Below are positions 16,973 to 26,900 of a stretch of DNA of 64,000 nucleotides, one piece after another (the stretch's first letter is position 1; each line of letters starts with the position of its first letter). Origin of the DNA: an uncultured Bacilli bacterium (GTDB taxonomy: Bacteria; Bacillota_I; Bacilli_A; RF39; UBA660); assembly GCA_934167875.1 (NCBI GenBank), contig CAKPMC010000007.1, forward strand, positions 1-64,000, in the 5' to 3' direction. A model generated the notes under the pieces. The model saw nothing but the letters and a program-made list of their open reading frames with translations. It did not search any database and was not told the origin of the DNA. The translations under genes were made by a program, and so were the position numbers.

Positions 16973-17929
16973 ATGTTAGAAGAAAATAAAAACTGTAATA
17001 AATATAAATTACCAAATTCATGTTATCTTATGGGTCCCACTGGACCAACTGGGCCTATTGGTACTACTGAAACAATTGAATTTAGAAATACTATAACAGG
17101 AGATGAAGAAAGCAATGCACAAGTTATAGATACAACTGGTTCCCCTAATCATATTTTAGATATAATTATTCCGAGGGGAAAACAAGGATTAATAGGTCCT
17201 ACTGGGCCTAAAGGAAGCAGTGTAAGTATCAAAGGTTCTTATTTAAATTATGAAGATTTGATAAAAGAACATCCTAAGGGAAATATAAATGACGCTTATT
17301 TGGTAAATGGTGACTTATATGTTTGGTCAGAAAATAATAATAATTGGGAAAATGTTGGTAGAATTCAAGGTCCAAAAGGTGAAAAAGGCGATATAGGTCC
17401 TATTGGTCCAACAGGACCAGCTGGTATATCCCGTTCTGCTTATTTGGTAACTTATAATTATAGTGAAAATGAAGATGGTATAGAGGTATTACCTAATAAC
17501 AAATTGCCTATCGAAAGAAAAGAAATTGATGCTACCAACTTAGTAGATTTAAATATTAATGATAACACAATAAAGTTCAACGCAATTGGTTATTATAAAA
17601 TTTCTTTTATAGTATCAGCTTATACTCAAGCAACTGATATTGAGTTTAACCCACATCGCGATTTTGTATCCCTTGGCTTTAAAATGATTAATACTGATAA
17701 TATTTATATAGGAGCAAGTGAATGGATCTATGATGAAACAGCTACTCAAATAATGGCCCATGGTATTATTTCAGTAGAAAATCCTAATAATATTTATGCT
17801 CTTTATAATGTAGGTAATTATACCATTTTCTTAAATACACCTGACTTAAATGACATTAATTCAAATTCCTATTTTACTAATTCATTAATTACTATTATTA
17901 TTGAATACCTAGGTAAACAAGACATTTGA
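16973..17929 (+). CDS. Collagen-like surface protein with tail-fibre-like insert
   Basis: 318 residues. The leader (CNKYKLPNSCYLMGPTGPTGP) nearly repeats that of the first collagen-like protein. Short Gly-X-Y blocks flank a segment KGSYLNYEDLIKEHPKGNINDAYLVNGDLYVW, a module common in phage-tail and collagen-like surface proteins. The collagen run ends with KGEKGDIGPIGPTGPAG, then a distinct 150-residue C-terminal domain (beta-rich, ITIIIEYLG end) unlike the heads of the other two. Stop is TGA. Followed by the glycosyltransferase after 35 bases. Probably a spore surface filament. Confidence 0.88.
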   Translation: MLEENKNCNKYKLPNSCYLMGPTGPTGPIGTTETIEFRNTITGDEESNAQVIDTTGSPNHILDIIIPRGKQGLIGPTGPKGSSVSIKGSYLNYEDLIKEHPKGNINDAYLVNGDLYVWSENNNNWENVGRIQGPKGEKGDIGPIGPTGPAGISRSAYLVTYNYSENEDGIEVLPNNKLPIERKEIDATNLVDLNINDNTIKFNAIGYYKISFIVSAYTQATDIEFNPHRDFVSLGFKMINTDNIYIGASEWIYDETATQIMAHGIISVENPNNIYALYNVGNYTIFLNTPDLNDINSNSYFTNSLITIIIEYLGKQDI

Positions 17930-17941
17930 TATACATAATTA

Positions 17942-17950
17942 CATAGAATA
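17942..17950 (+). promoter_or_regulatory. CATANNNTA element before the glycosyltransferase gene
   Basis: CATAGAATA, 14 bases before the ATG. Matches the mother-cell sigma -10 pattern; an overlap with another weak CATA just upstream makes the assignment uncertain. Confidence 0.35.
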
Positions 17951-17964
17951 AATAGAGGTGTTTT

Positions 17965-19050
17965 ATGAATAAATATAAAGTAAGTGTATACGCCATCTGT
18001 AAAAATGAAGCAAAGCATATTAACAGATGGTATAAATCTATGAAAGAAGCTGATGAAATTTATGTTCTAGATACTGGTTCTACAGACAATAGTGTAAAAT
18101 TATTAAAAAAGTTAGGTGTGAATGTCAAAAAGAAAACAATAAGCCCCTGGCGTTTTGATGTAGCTAGAAACGAGTCATTAAAAATGGTCCCTCCTGATAT
18201 TGATATTTGTGTATGTACAGATATTGATGAAATATTTTTACCTGGTTGGAGAAAAAATTTAGAAAAAGTTTGGCAAAAAAATACTACTAAATTAAATTAT
18301 CAATATAATTGGAGTCTTGATAAAAACGATAAACCGCAAGTAAGTTTTTATAGAGATAAAATACACAATAGAAATGATTATATTTGGACTCATCCTGTCC
18401 ATGAAGTATTAACATATATAGGAAATGAAAAAGAAAATATAACTACTTGTGATAATATTACTTTAAACCATTATCCAGATATTAAAAAATCTCGAAGTTC
18501 ATATTTACCGTTATTAGAGTTATCAGTAAAAGAAAATCCAACCGATGATAGAAATATGCATTATTTAGGTAGAGAGTATATGTATTATGGCAAATGGAAT
18601 AAAGCTATTGATACATTAATTAAGCATATCTCTTTGCCAAGAGCTACTTGGAAAGATGAAAGATGTGCATCAATGCGTTTTATAGCTAGATGTTATAAAA
18701 ACCTAAAACGTTATGATGAAGCTAAAACGTGGTTAGATAAAGCAGTTATAGAAGCCCCCTATTTAAGGGATCCTTATGTAGAAAGAGCTATATTAGAATA
18801 TGAATTAGAGAATTGGGAAGCAGTAGAAAAATATTGTTTAGAGGCATTAAAAATTAAAAATCACGAAAACACTTATATAAACGAAGTCTTTAGTTGGAAT
18901 TATACAGTATATGATTTATTATCGTTAAGCTACTATTACCAAAATAAAATAGATGATGCCATAAAGTACTTAAAGATAGCTATTGAAATGGAACCTAATA
19001 ATGAAAGATTACAAAACAATTTAAAACTGATGGAAAAAGATAATTTATAA
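17965..19050 (+). CDS. GT-A glycosyltransferase fused to TPR repeats
   Basis: 361 residues. N-terminal GT2-type fold: VYAICKNEAKHINRW, DEIYVLDTGSTDNSVKLL (nucleotide-sugar binding), and a metal-binding CTDIDEIF (DxD-like) near residue 90. The second half has several TPR units (GKWNKAIDTLIKHI, KRYDEAKTWLDKA, NKIDDAIKYLKIAIEMEPNN), as in protein O-glycosyltransferases that grip their substrate. Lying between collagen-like genes, it probably glycosylates their Gly-X-Y threonines, as described for BclA glycoproteins. The sugar is unknown. Confidence 0.88.
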   Translation: MNKYKVSVYAICKNEAKHINRWYKSMKEADEIYVLDTGSTDNSVKLLKKLGVNVKKKTISPWRFDVARNESLKMVPPDIDICVCTDIDEIFLPGWRKNLEKVWQKNTTKLNYQYNWSLDKNDKPQVSFYRDKIHNRNDYIWTHPVHEVLTYIGNEKENITTCDNITLNHYPDIKKSRSSYLPLLELSVKENPTDDRNMHYLGREYMYYGKWNKAIDTLIKHISLPRATWKDERCASMRFIARCYKNLKRYDEAKTWLDKAVIEAPYLRDPYVERAILEYELENWEAVEKYCLEALKIKNHENTYINEVFSWNYTVYDLLSLSYYYQNKIDDAIKYLKIAIEMEPNNERLQNNLKLMEKDNL

Positions 19051-19059
19051 TACATTTAA

Positions 19060-19087
19060 AAACTCGAACTTTTTATAGTCCGAGTTT
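19060..19087 (-). terminator. Intrinsic terminator after tRNA-Leu
   Basis: AAACTCGGACT pairs with AGTTCGAGTTT (one mismatch) on the minus strand, with T5 at the end. It lies just past the tRNA 3' end and between convergent genes, so it may also serve the glycosyltransferase. Confidence 0.8.
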
Positions 19088-19097
19088 AATATTAATC

Positions 19098-19183
19098 TGG
19101 TGCCCGAAGTCGGACTTGAACCGACACGGTATCGCTACCAGTGGATTTTGAGTCCACCGCGTCTACCATTCCACCATTCGGGC
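19098..19183 (-). tRNA. tRNA-Leu (anticodon CAA)
   Basis: An 86-nt cloverleaf on the minus strand. Acceptor GCCCGAA pairs with TTCGGGC and CCA is encoded at the 3' end. The anticodon loop CTCAAAA gives CAA, reading UUG. The TPsiC arm contains GGTTCAAGTCC and a long variable arm (TGGTAGCGATACC) is typical of class II tRNA-Leu. It sits alone, opposite in strand to the spore-surface genes around it. Confidence 0.95.
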
Positions 19184-19273
19184 ATGTATAAATTATAACA
19201 AGAAAAAAATGATAAGTAAATAAAGATAATAATAATTTTTTCAAAACATAAAATTAACTAAAAGGAGTTTTTT

Positions 19274-19849
19274 ATGAATAAAAATATTAATCCAAATTGT
19301 TATCAAATATTTCCAGGAGCAACCGGGCCAGCTGGTCCTACAGGTCCTACTGGACCAGAAGGTACTATAGGTGCAACTGGTCCTATCGGTCCGACAGGTG
19401 CAACTGGACCTACTGGACCATCAGGAACAAATCCCGCTGTATTTGCCTATAAATATAATGATGAAGGTAATACTAAAGAACTAACCGCTAATCAGACAGA
19501 ACAAGTTGACTTAGCTATAAATAGCGAAGCTAGTGGTATATCAATAACCTTAGAAAATAGTATGATCATTAATACTACTGGAATCTATAAAATAGAATAC
19601 TTTTTCTCAGGTTCAATATCAGAAAATGCTGCTTTAGTAATAGAACTTGAAAACAATGATATTTCCATTAATGGTTCTGAAATAAGTAAAGATGTAATTG
19701 CTAATACTGATACCGATTTTCATGGAGCAGTTGTCCTTGAAGCAAATCAAAATGATGTAATTAATATTGGTGTTAGAGCCAATAAAAATGTTACACTAAC
19801 ACCAGCACCAGATGTTAATGCCTACCTAATAGTTACAAAATTATCCTAA
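19274..19849 (+). CDS. Short collagen-like spore surface protein
   Basis: 191 residues: a 15-residue leader (NPNCYQIFPG), 13-14 Gly-X-Y triplets rich in GPTGAT/GPTGPT, then a roughly 130-residue beta head clearly homologous to that of the protein at 16057. The KLPxxC leader motif of the other two is absent. A CATAAAATT (one base off CATANNNTA) lies 19 bases before the ATG. AAAGGAG precedes the start. Probably assembles with the other collagen-like proteins, separated from them by the tRNA-Leu. Confidence 0.88.
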   Translation: MNKNINPNCYQIFPGATGPAGPTGPTGPEGTIGATGPIGPTGATGPTGPSGTNPAVFAYKYNDEGNTKELTANQTEQVDLAINSEASGISITLENSMIINTTGIYKIEYFFSGSISENAALVIELENNDISINGSEISKDVIANTDTDFHGAVVLEANQNDVINIGVRANKNVTLTPAPDVNAYLIVTKLS

Positions 19850-19876
19850 AAAAAGAAAAAACCACCTAGTTTTTTC
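19848..19876 (-). terminator. Intrinsic terminator overlapping the stop of the 160-residue membrane gene
   Basis: GAAAAAAC and GTTTTTTC form an 8-bp stem with loop TAGGTG, then CTTTTTTT on the minus strand. The stop TAG is the start of the loop. The reverse direction could serve the convergent collagen-like gene weakly. Confidence 0.7.
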
Positions 19877-20348
19877 TAATAATAAATCTTAATAATAAAT
19901 ATACTATAATAAATGAAACTAAAAAAATAATAACTGCAAATCCAATAACTGATAAAATTAAATTATTAGGTATCATATTATAAAAATCAACAAAAACATC
20001 ATTATAAGCAATTAATAAATAATAAAATGTTGTTATCATTAATGATATAAATAAAGAATCCTTAATATTATTTATATTCGTTTTACGAACTGAATCTTTA
20101 TTAGGTTCAGTTTTTCTTTTAGCCTTAGTAAAACTATCCAAACTCAAAGATCTAGTAAAATAAAAAATAACTGATAATACTATTATCAACAACAACTCGG
20201 ACTTGCAAGAATCTAGTCCTTTACCCCATATCAATTGATATAAAGATTTACTAATTAAATATAAATACAGAATAATCATAACAAAATAATAAATATGTTT
20301 TGCTTCTATTTTATTTTTTAATTTAATCTTTTTCTTCTTATTTTTCAT
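19866..20348 (-). CDS. Small multi-pass membrane protein, unknown
   Basis: 160 residues with a Lys-rich N-terminus (MKNKKKKIKLKNK) and four hydrophobic segments (around 20-37, 50-65, 97-114 and 128-155), a layout resembling DUF6773-type membrane proteins. No transport or enzyme motif. Starts 17 bases after the scpB stop, so it is probably the last gene of scpA-scpB. Function unknown. Confidence 0.7.
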   Translation of the reverse strand: MKNKKKKIKLKNKIEAKHIYYFVMIILYLYLISKSLYQLIWGKGLDSCKSELLLIIVLSVIFYFTRSLSLDSFTKAKRKTEPNKDSVRKTNINNIKDSLFISLMITTFYYLLIAYNDVFVDFYNMIPNNLILSVIGFAVIIFLVSFIIVYLLLRFIIRKN

Positions 20349-20364
20349 AAAATAACTCCTTCAA

Positions 20365-20955
20365 CTACAATTCTTCTATTACTTCAGAACTTTCTTCTTT
20401 ATATTTTGAATGATATAAATCAGTATCACTAACTTCAGTATTGTTTTCCATAAATTGTTCCATTTTAGGTAAGTCATCTATTGTAGCAAGTCCAAAATAA
20501 TCTAAAAATTCACTAGTAGTTTTATATAAAATTGGTCTACCCAAACTATCACTTCTACCAGCTTCCTTGATAAATCCCTTTGCTACTAACTTTCTTATCA
20601 TTTGACTACTACTAACACCACGAATATCATCAACATCTAATCTAGTAACAGGTTGATTATAAGCAATAATAGCCAAAGTTTCCAAAGCTGCTTGAGATAA
20701 CACATTACTATCAGGATTTTCAATTAACTTTTGGTAATAACTACGATGTTCATTCTTAGTAGTAAGTTTAAAAGTATTACCTAAAAAATTAATACGTATT
20801 CCACTAGTAACGGCATCATACTTTTCCTTAAGTTCACTAATTAACTGTTTAGCTTCTTCATTGTTTATCTCTAATATATCCATAATTTGATTAATAGTAA
20901 GGCCATCTTCCCCTACTACAAATAATAATCCTTCTAATACTGCTAATTTATTCAT
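20365..20955 (-). CDS. scpB: Segregation and condensation protein B
   Basis: 196 residues from the ATG at 20955, chosen because it follows the scpA stop by one base (TAAGATG) with GAGGCG upstream. Two winged-helix domains: LEGLLFVVGEDGLTINQI and AALETLAIIAYNQPVTRLDVDDIRGV, the family signature. It is a kleisin-associated subunit of the SMC-ScpAB complex that compacts and segregates the chromosome. A short acidic tail ends the protein. Confidence 0.96.
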   Translation of the reverse strand: MNKLAVLEGLLFVVGEDGLTINQIMDILEINNEEAKQLISELKEKYDAVTSGIRINFLGNTFKLTTKNEHRSYYQKLIENPDSNVLSQAALETLAIIAYNQPVTRLDVDDIRGVSSSQMIRKLVAKGFIKEAGRSDSLGRPILYKTTSEFLDYFGLATIDDLPKMEQFMENNTEVSDTDLYHSKYKEESSEVIEEL

Positions 20956-20956
20956 C

Positions 20957-21670
20957 TTATATCGCCTCACATATAATATTATCAAAATTATTTTCTTGAT
21001 ATATAGTAAGTTCTTGTTTCTTAGCCATCTCTAAAACAGCTAAAAAAGTAACTACTACATATTCCCTAGTAACAGTTTCAAATAATTCAAAAAAATCAAC
21101 TTTCTTCTTTTCCTTCAAAATATTACGAATACTATTTCTTCTTTCTTCAACCGTAATTTCCTTCTTAGTAACTGTTGTAGCTAATGGTTTTTCATATTCT
21201 TTTCTCTGCAAAAACTTTTGAAAAGCTTTCATTAAATCATCTAAAGTAACATCACTACTAATAACTGTCCCTTCTTGGGCGTATTCCTTTAAAGATTCAG
21301 GTGATTTAGTATAAAACTCATGGCGTACTTCCTCAAGCTCTTTAAAATTCTTAGTCATTTCCTTATATTTTTGGTATTCAATTAAACGATTAATTAACTG
21401 TTCTCTAGGATCAAGTTCTTCTTCCTCTACTTCTTCTTTATTTCTAGGAAGTAACATTCTAGACTTCATTTCCATAAGTTCACTAGCCATTACTAAATAT
21501 TCACTAGCTATATTAAGATTTAAACTTTCCATACTTTTAATATAGTTTAAATATTGATCAGTAATATCTACTATTTTAATATTCCAAATATCTACTTTTG
21601 ATTCCTTAATTAAATGAAGAAGCAGATCAAGGGGTCCCTCAAAAGCATCTATTTTTACTTCGTACTCCAT
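20957..21670 (-). CDS. scpA: Segregation and condensation protein A (kleisin)
   Basis: 237 residues. N-terminal kleisin helix region (VKIDAFEGPLDLLLHLIKESKVDIW, residues 4-28) binds the SMC neck; middle segment MASELMEMKSRMLLP; C-terminal winged helix (FFELFETVTREYVVVTFLAVLEMAKK) binds the SMC head. Full length, followed by scpB with one base between. Housekeeping role in chromosome segregation. Confidence 0.97.
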   Translation of the reverse strand: MEYEVKIDAFEGPLDLLLHLIKESKVDIWNIKIVDITDQYLNYIKSMESLNLNIASEYLVMASELMEMKSRMLLPRNKEEVEEEELDPREQLINRLIEYQKYKEMTKNFKELEEVRHEFYTKSPESLKEYAQEGTVISSDVTLDDLMKAFQKFLQRKEYEKPLATTVTKKEITVEERRNSIRNILKEKKKVDFFELFETVTREYVVVTFLAVLEMAKKQELTIYQENNFDNIICEAI

Positions 21671-21791
21671 GTTATCACCTATATTTCTATAGTAATTATA
21701 ACATAAAAATAAATTCTATCAAAAGAAAAATACTATCAAATAATAGTATTTAACCCAAACAGTATGATAAAATAATATCAGGTGATTAATA

Positions 21792-22097
21792 ATGAAAAAA
21801 TTTACGATGCGTGATGAAAATTTTATTTGTGAACATTGTAACAAAGAAGTAGAAAAATTAAATTATACAGCTAGGGATCACTGTCCATATTGTTTATATT
21901 CAAAACATGTTGATATTAACCCTGGGGATAGATTAAATGAATGTAAAGGACTATTAAAACCAATTGGTATTGAAAAATTCAAAGATACTTATAAAATTAT
22001 TTATCAGTGTGAAAAGTGCCATGAACTACATAAAAATATTATGGCAACTGATGATGATATGAACATAATTATCCAATTATCAAATAATCAATATTAA
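21792..22097 (+). CDS. RNHCP-domain zinc-ribbon protein
   Basis: 101 residues. Paired CxxC motifs: CEHCNKEV, RDHCPYCLYSKHVD..PGDR and YQCEKCHELHKN. This is the RNHCP domain architecture, a small zinc-binding protein conserved in Firmicutes, of unknown function. It is a single plus-strand gene convergent with the spoVA operon; a shared hairpin lies between them. Confidence 0.9.
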   Translation: MKKFTMRDENFICEHCNKEVEKLNYTARDHCPYCLYSKHVDINPGDRLNECKGLLKPIGIEKFKDTYKIIYQCEKCHELHKNIMATDDDMNIIIQLSNNQY

Positions 22098-22124
22098 AGA
22101 GAACATAGTGTTCTCTAATTTTTT
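22098..22124. terminator. Bidirectional terminator between the RNHCP gene and spoVAE
   Basis: AGAGAAC-ATAGT-GTTCTCT followed by AATTTTTTGG on the plus strand; the minus strand gives AGAGAACACTATGTTCTCTTTAA directly after the spoVAE stop. Confidence 0.75.
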
Positions 22125-22465
22125 GGTCTAAAAAATAATGTAAAGATAAATGTAAATACTATTGCAGCTGTGATACCTGATGCTGTTAAATCAAACATTC
22201 CCATTAATAGTCCCATAATTCCCATATCACTTGCTTTAGCTAAAGCCCCATGTATTAAAGAATGTCCAAAACTAGTAATTGGTACTAATGCTCCTGCCCC
22301 TACATGATTAATAATTTGATCATAAATACTAAAGGTATCTAAAAATGATCCAACTACAACAAAGATACTAGTAATATGACCTGCTGATAATTTAGTATTA
22401 TCTAAAATAAGTTGACCTATTAAACAAATAAGTCCACAAAACAAGAATGAATTAATATATACCAT
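22115..22465 (-). CDS. spoVAE: Stage V sporulation protein AE
   Basis: 116 residues with three to four membrane segments and the characteristic VPITSFGHSLIHGAL motif shared with SpoVAC. With SpoVAC and SpoVAD it forms the inner-membrane channel that loads dipicolinic acid into the spore and releases it on germination. Its ATG abuts the spoVAD stop. Last gene of spoVAC-spoVAD-spoVAE. Confidence 0.95.
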   Translation of the reverse strand: MVYINSFLFCGLICLIGQLILDNTKLSAGHITSIFVVVGSFLDTFSIYDQIINHVGAGALVPITSFGHSLIHGALAKASDMGIMGLLMGMFDLTASGITAAIVFTFIFTLFFRPKN

Positions 22466-23460
22466 TATTTAATAACCTCCAAACTAACAGCATGAGCAAT
22501 ACTTAAAATATTTTCATGTTGAAATACCATTGTAGGTGAAAAAAGTGCACCAGTCGCAACCAATAATACTTTTTTAATTTTTTTCTTTCTAAGCATTTCC
22601 ATTATTAAACTATAATTTACTAAAGCACTACAAACTGGACCAGAGCCACCAGCTAAAACTTCTTTTTGGGTTTCTAAATCATATAACATAACGCCACAAT
22701 CATTATAATTACTACTAATATCAAGTCCATACTCTGTTTTCATAAAATCGATTAAAATTTCTTTTCCATATAATCCTAAATCTCCAGTTAAGATAAGATC
22801 ATAATAACTAGGATCTCTATTCATATCTTTTAAATGTCTATAAATTGTATCAGCAGCAGCTGGAGCCATAACACTACCCATATTAAGTGGATCAGTTTGA
22901 TTATAATCAAGTATCCTTCCAATAGTTGAACTTTCTACTTTAATTCCAGTATTTTCATCAGTAAGTATCATACTAGCTCCACCTGTTGCTGTAAAAGTAG
23001 CTGTTTTAGGTTTAGGAGCACCATACTCTGTTGGATTACGGAATTGTTTTTCACTAGACATATTATGAGAAGAAGTTGAAGTGATAACATTTTTAACTTT
23101 ACCACTATCAATCAAACTACTTCCTAAAATAATACCTTCAATACTAGTAGCACAAGCACTATAAATACCTAAAAAAGGAAAATTAAATTTTTCAGATGAG
23201 TAACATGATGAAGTAATTTGATTCATTAAATCTCCTGATATGATAACATCAATATCTTCTTTATCTTTTTTAGCTTTCTTTAAAACTAAACTAATACTTT
23301 CTTCTAAAACTTTTGCTTCTGCTGTTTCCCAAGTTTTTTCACCATTATATAAGTTATCAAAAGTCTTATCAAAATATTTTTTCAAAGGACCTTTAGCTTC
23401 ATAAGGACCAGCTACGGTACTAGTTTCATCTACAAACACATTTCTATATTCAAAAGTCAT
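22465..23460 (-). CDS. spoVAD: Stage V sporulation protein AD (thiolase-fold DPA-binding protein)
   Basis: 331 residues. A ketoacyl synthase/thiolase-like fold with GIYSACATSIEGIILGS, SSHNMSSEKQFRNPTEYG and a final HENILSIAHAVSLEV match SpoVAD, which binds dipicolinic acid on the outer face of the spore inner membrane. No signal peptide. It lies between spoVAC (2-base gap) and spoVAE (overlapping by one base). Confidence 0.97.
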   Translation of the reverse strand: MTFEYRNVFVDETSTVAGPYEAKGPLKKYFDKTFDNLYNGEKTWETAEAKVLEESISLVLKKAKKDKEDIDVIISGDLMNQITSSCYSSEKFNFPFLGIYSACATSIEGIILGSSLIDSGKVKNVITSTSSHNMSSEKQFRNPTEYGAPKPKTATFTATGGASMILTDENTGIKVESSTIGRILDYNQTDPLNMGSVMAPAAADTIYRHLKDMNRDPSYYDLILTGDLGLYGKEILIDFMKTEYGLDISSNYNDCGVMLYDLETQKEVLAGGSGPVCSALVNYSLIMEMLRKKKIKKVLLVATGALFSPTMVFQHENILSIAHAVSLEVIK

Positions 23461-23462
23461 AA

Positions 23463-23903
23463 TTACCCTCCCATAATAATTAATCTAAGAAGTCCAAAAA
23501 ACCATGCTGATACTACTCCATATAAAATAACGCTACCTGCTAGTTTAAAAATATTACTACCAAGTCCAAATATTGGCCCTTCTTTACGATATTCAATTCC
23601 AGCACTAGTCATAGAATGAGCAAATCCCGTAATAGGAATGATTAAACCACATTTACAGAATGTCACCCACTTATCAAAAAATCCTAATGCTGTAAACAAA
23701 CTAGCTAAAAATATTAGCGTAACTAGCATAAAAGTTGATGCATCCTTTGTAGATATATCAAACCAATTTACATAACATTCTGTTAAAACTTGCCCAATAA
23801 CTCCTACTAATCCACCAGTTACAAATGCTATAAATGCATTTTGAACTCTAGTTTCAGTAGGTTTATGTTTATTAACTATTTCTTCATACTTCTTCTTTTC
23901 CAT
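23463..23903 (-). CDS. spoVAC: Stage V sporulation protein AC
   Basis: 146 residues from the ATG at 23903 preceded by AGGTGA; in-frame GTG/ATG codons 6-9 bases earlier are possible. The protein has a KYEEIVNKHKPTE cytoplasmic lead and four membrane segments, with IIPITGFAHSMTSAGIEY as the family signature. SpoVAC is the mechanosensitive-channel-like core of the SpoVA complex for dipicolinic acid. First gene of the operon. Forespore sigma-G control is expected but no clear promoter could be placed. Confidence 0.95.
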   Translation of the reverse strand: MEKKKYEEIVNKHKPTETRVQNAFIAFVTGGLVGVIGQVLTECYVNWFDISTKDASTFMLVTLIFLASLFTALGFFDKWVTFCKCGLIIPITGFAHSMTSAGIEYRKEGPIFGLGSNIFKLAGSVILYGVVSAWFFGLLRLIIMGG

Positions 23904-23945
23904 TTTCATCACCTACTAATAAAGTTAACCAAATAAAAAAAATTA

Positions 23946-23981
23946 TACAAAAAAACTAGATTTTACATATTATCTAGTTTT
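23946..23981 (-). terminator. Intrinsic terminator overlapping the end of the BspA-like gene
   Basis: AAAACTAGAT pairs with ATCTAGTTTT around a 10-base loop, followed by T's. The last codons (ACT AGA TAA) of the gene ending at 23970 lie in the first arm. Confidence 0.85.
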
Positions 23982-26900
23982 CTTATCATTATCTAAAATT
24001 TTATCTTTTTTCTTAAATTTAACGTGATGCATAATTAAGTTAGGATTTTTATCTTGTCTAATTTGCTTAATGTTTTTTAGGATATTAGCTTGATCTGTTT
24101 CTGATATAGTAGTTGAATTACTTTCATCTTTAAATAAATAACTTGTATCTTCTCCTATTTGTTCAATATATCCTAACTTTTTATTCATTAAATATAATAA
24201 ATAAGAGGTATCTTCTTTTAAATCAGCTTCTATTTCATCATATGTTTCTAGTAAACTATTAAGTGAATTCATTATTTCTTTATTTTGAATTCCTTTTTCA
24301 TCGTCAAGTTCAGGCTCTATTCTAACTAAATCTGATATATAAATGCTATTATTATCTCTTTCTTCATACACTAAGTACCAGTCTTCTCCTAAAATGATAT
24401 GACTATCTTCTAAACTATCATCATTAGTATATTGTTGCATATCTTTTGGATATACCTTTTCTTCCATCTTTTTCATTTTACTAAAAGTATAATCACGAAT
24501 ATCTTCTTTACTTTCTTCTATAATTCTTCTTTCATCGCGATATATTGGTACTAATGGTTCTAATTTTCCTAAACTTAATTCTTCTACACTTCCAGTTATA
24601 ATATATTGAGTACTTTTTGCATCAGAATATGCACTTTCTTCAGAATCAAAATATACTTGAGTAGAATTATAATTAACCGGTTGAAAATTAGATAAAGTAA
24701 ATACTTGATGATTAAAAGCATTATTACTAGATACACTAATAGTATTATGGTAATAATTAGAAAGTTTTAAATCACTATTGCCAGAACCCACTGTTACTAA
24801 ACGTATTACTTCTCTATTTTCTAGCTCTGCTAATTCTTCTAGTTTTTTAGTTTTTTCTTCATTAGAAAGTAAAGATCTTTCTATTTTCTTTCTTCTTTCT
24901 ATTATATATTTTTCTACTTCTTCCTTACTTTTTCTAATAATTTCTAATGCATCAAGCTCAATAGCTTTAGCTACCGCATCATGTAAAGCTTCATTATTTT
25001 TAAAATATGGTGTTCCCTCAATATTATCATGACAATAAACGTTATTATTTTGCCAATCCCATGATTCTGTTAATAATATTTCTCCTTCATCTGTAACAAG
25101 CTTCGTTACAAATATTCCGCCGTCATCACTATTTACAGCATGGGCTAAACAGTTATGTCCAACCCCTCCAAACACTTGACAACAATTAGTATAGTTGGTT
25201 TCTCCTACCAACATTCCGAAACTATCGTCTTTTCTTAGTAACTCCGCTTTTATTTTATAACCATTAATTTCATAGATACTACTTCTTTTTACTAATGAAG
25301 TTAACTTTCTTTTATCATTTGATTCATATATTTTTTGATAATATTCAAATGCTTGTTGACTTGCTACTCCAGCTTTTTTAACATCTTTCGCAAATTCTAT
25401 GTTTCCTGCATGGATATTATCAAATACCATATTTTCAACATAATTAATAGCTTGTTTTAATGTGATAACATCAATACCTGCATGAAGTTTATAATAAGCT
25501 TTTATATCTTGAAAATTCTTTTGAATATCTTTTACTCTTCTTTGATATATTTCGTTTTTTAAGATGGTATCTATATATTTCATAAAGAAATTATAAAAAT
25601 CTATATCAAATTTCTTATCACAACCATCAAACATTGTATGTAATGTTGAATAATTAACAAAATTACCATTTTCATAAAATACAGGATTTCCCTCTACTTT
25701 ATAACCTACGGTATGGACAATTTCATAATTTTCTTTTACAAAATCATTAATTCTTTTTCCATAATTTCCAATTAATTTTTTTACATTTTTCATTTCTTTT
25801 TCTGTTAAAGTATTAGTTAAATCAATATTAAATTCTTCCGGAATAACAACTTCTGGCTTTAAACAATAACAAATACAATCTACTCGATCTGCATATTTTG
25901 GAATATTATCGGTAAGTATAACATTTTTATTGTGAATGAAATCTATATAATTTTGAAGTCTACCTCTAGCGCCATTATCATTTTCAAATAATCCAAAGAT
26001 AGCTATCATTTCACTAACGGCTTCTGCCATTTCAATATTATCAGTATCTACCAAATCTCTAATTTGATTCCAAATCTTATAATCAAACTTTTCCGTTTCT
26101 TCTAAGGATAATGTCTCAAAAAGTGCGTGTGAAATATTAAAATTTTTACGTAATTTATAAAATAAGTTTTTAAATTTAAGAATAGCATCTTTTTTATATA
26201 TTAAATCACTGTCAATTACGCGACCTATATAATAATTATCCAAAAAATTATTAAAATCAGAATATTTATCTTTCAAAATGGAGTTTGCATATAAATATAG
26301 ATAAGATTGTATAACAAAAGTATAATTATCTATTTCAACACTTCCATATGGAGTAATCAATTGATTTAAAGAATTACAGTTATCAAATGCATCTTTACCT
26401 ATGCTGGTTACATTATCAGGAATAATTATTCTTTCTAATGAATGGCAATGATTAAATGCATATCCACCTATACTAGCTACACTTTCGGGGATATTTACTT
26501 CTTTTAATGATCTACAATCGTAAAATACACCTTTTTTTATACTAGTTATACTTTCTGGAATAGTTATTTCTTTTAATGATCTACAATTATAAAATGCACA
26601 TTCACCTATGCTGGTAATACCATTAGGAATAATTATTTTTTTTAAAGAAGTACAATCATGAAATGCATATCTACCTATACTAGTTACACTTTCTGGAATA
26701 GTTATTTCTTTTAAAGAAGAACAATCATTGAATGCATGGTTACCTATACTAATTATTTTTTTGGGGAAAATTATTGTTTCTAATGACATACAATTAGAAA
26801 ATATACATTCATCTATACTAGTTATACTTTCTGGAATAGTTATTGTTTTTAATGATTTACAACCATAAAATGCACCTACATCTATACTAGTTACACTTTC

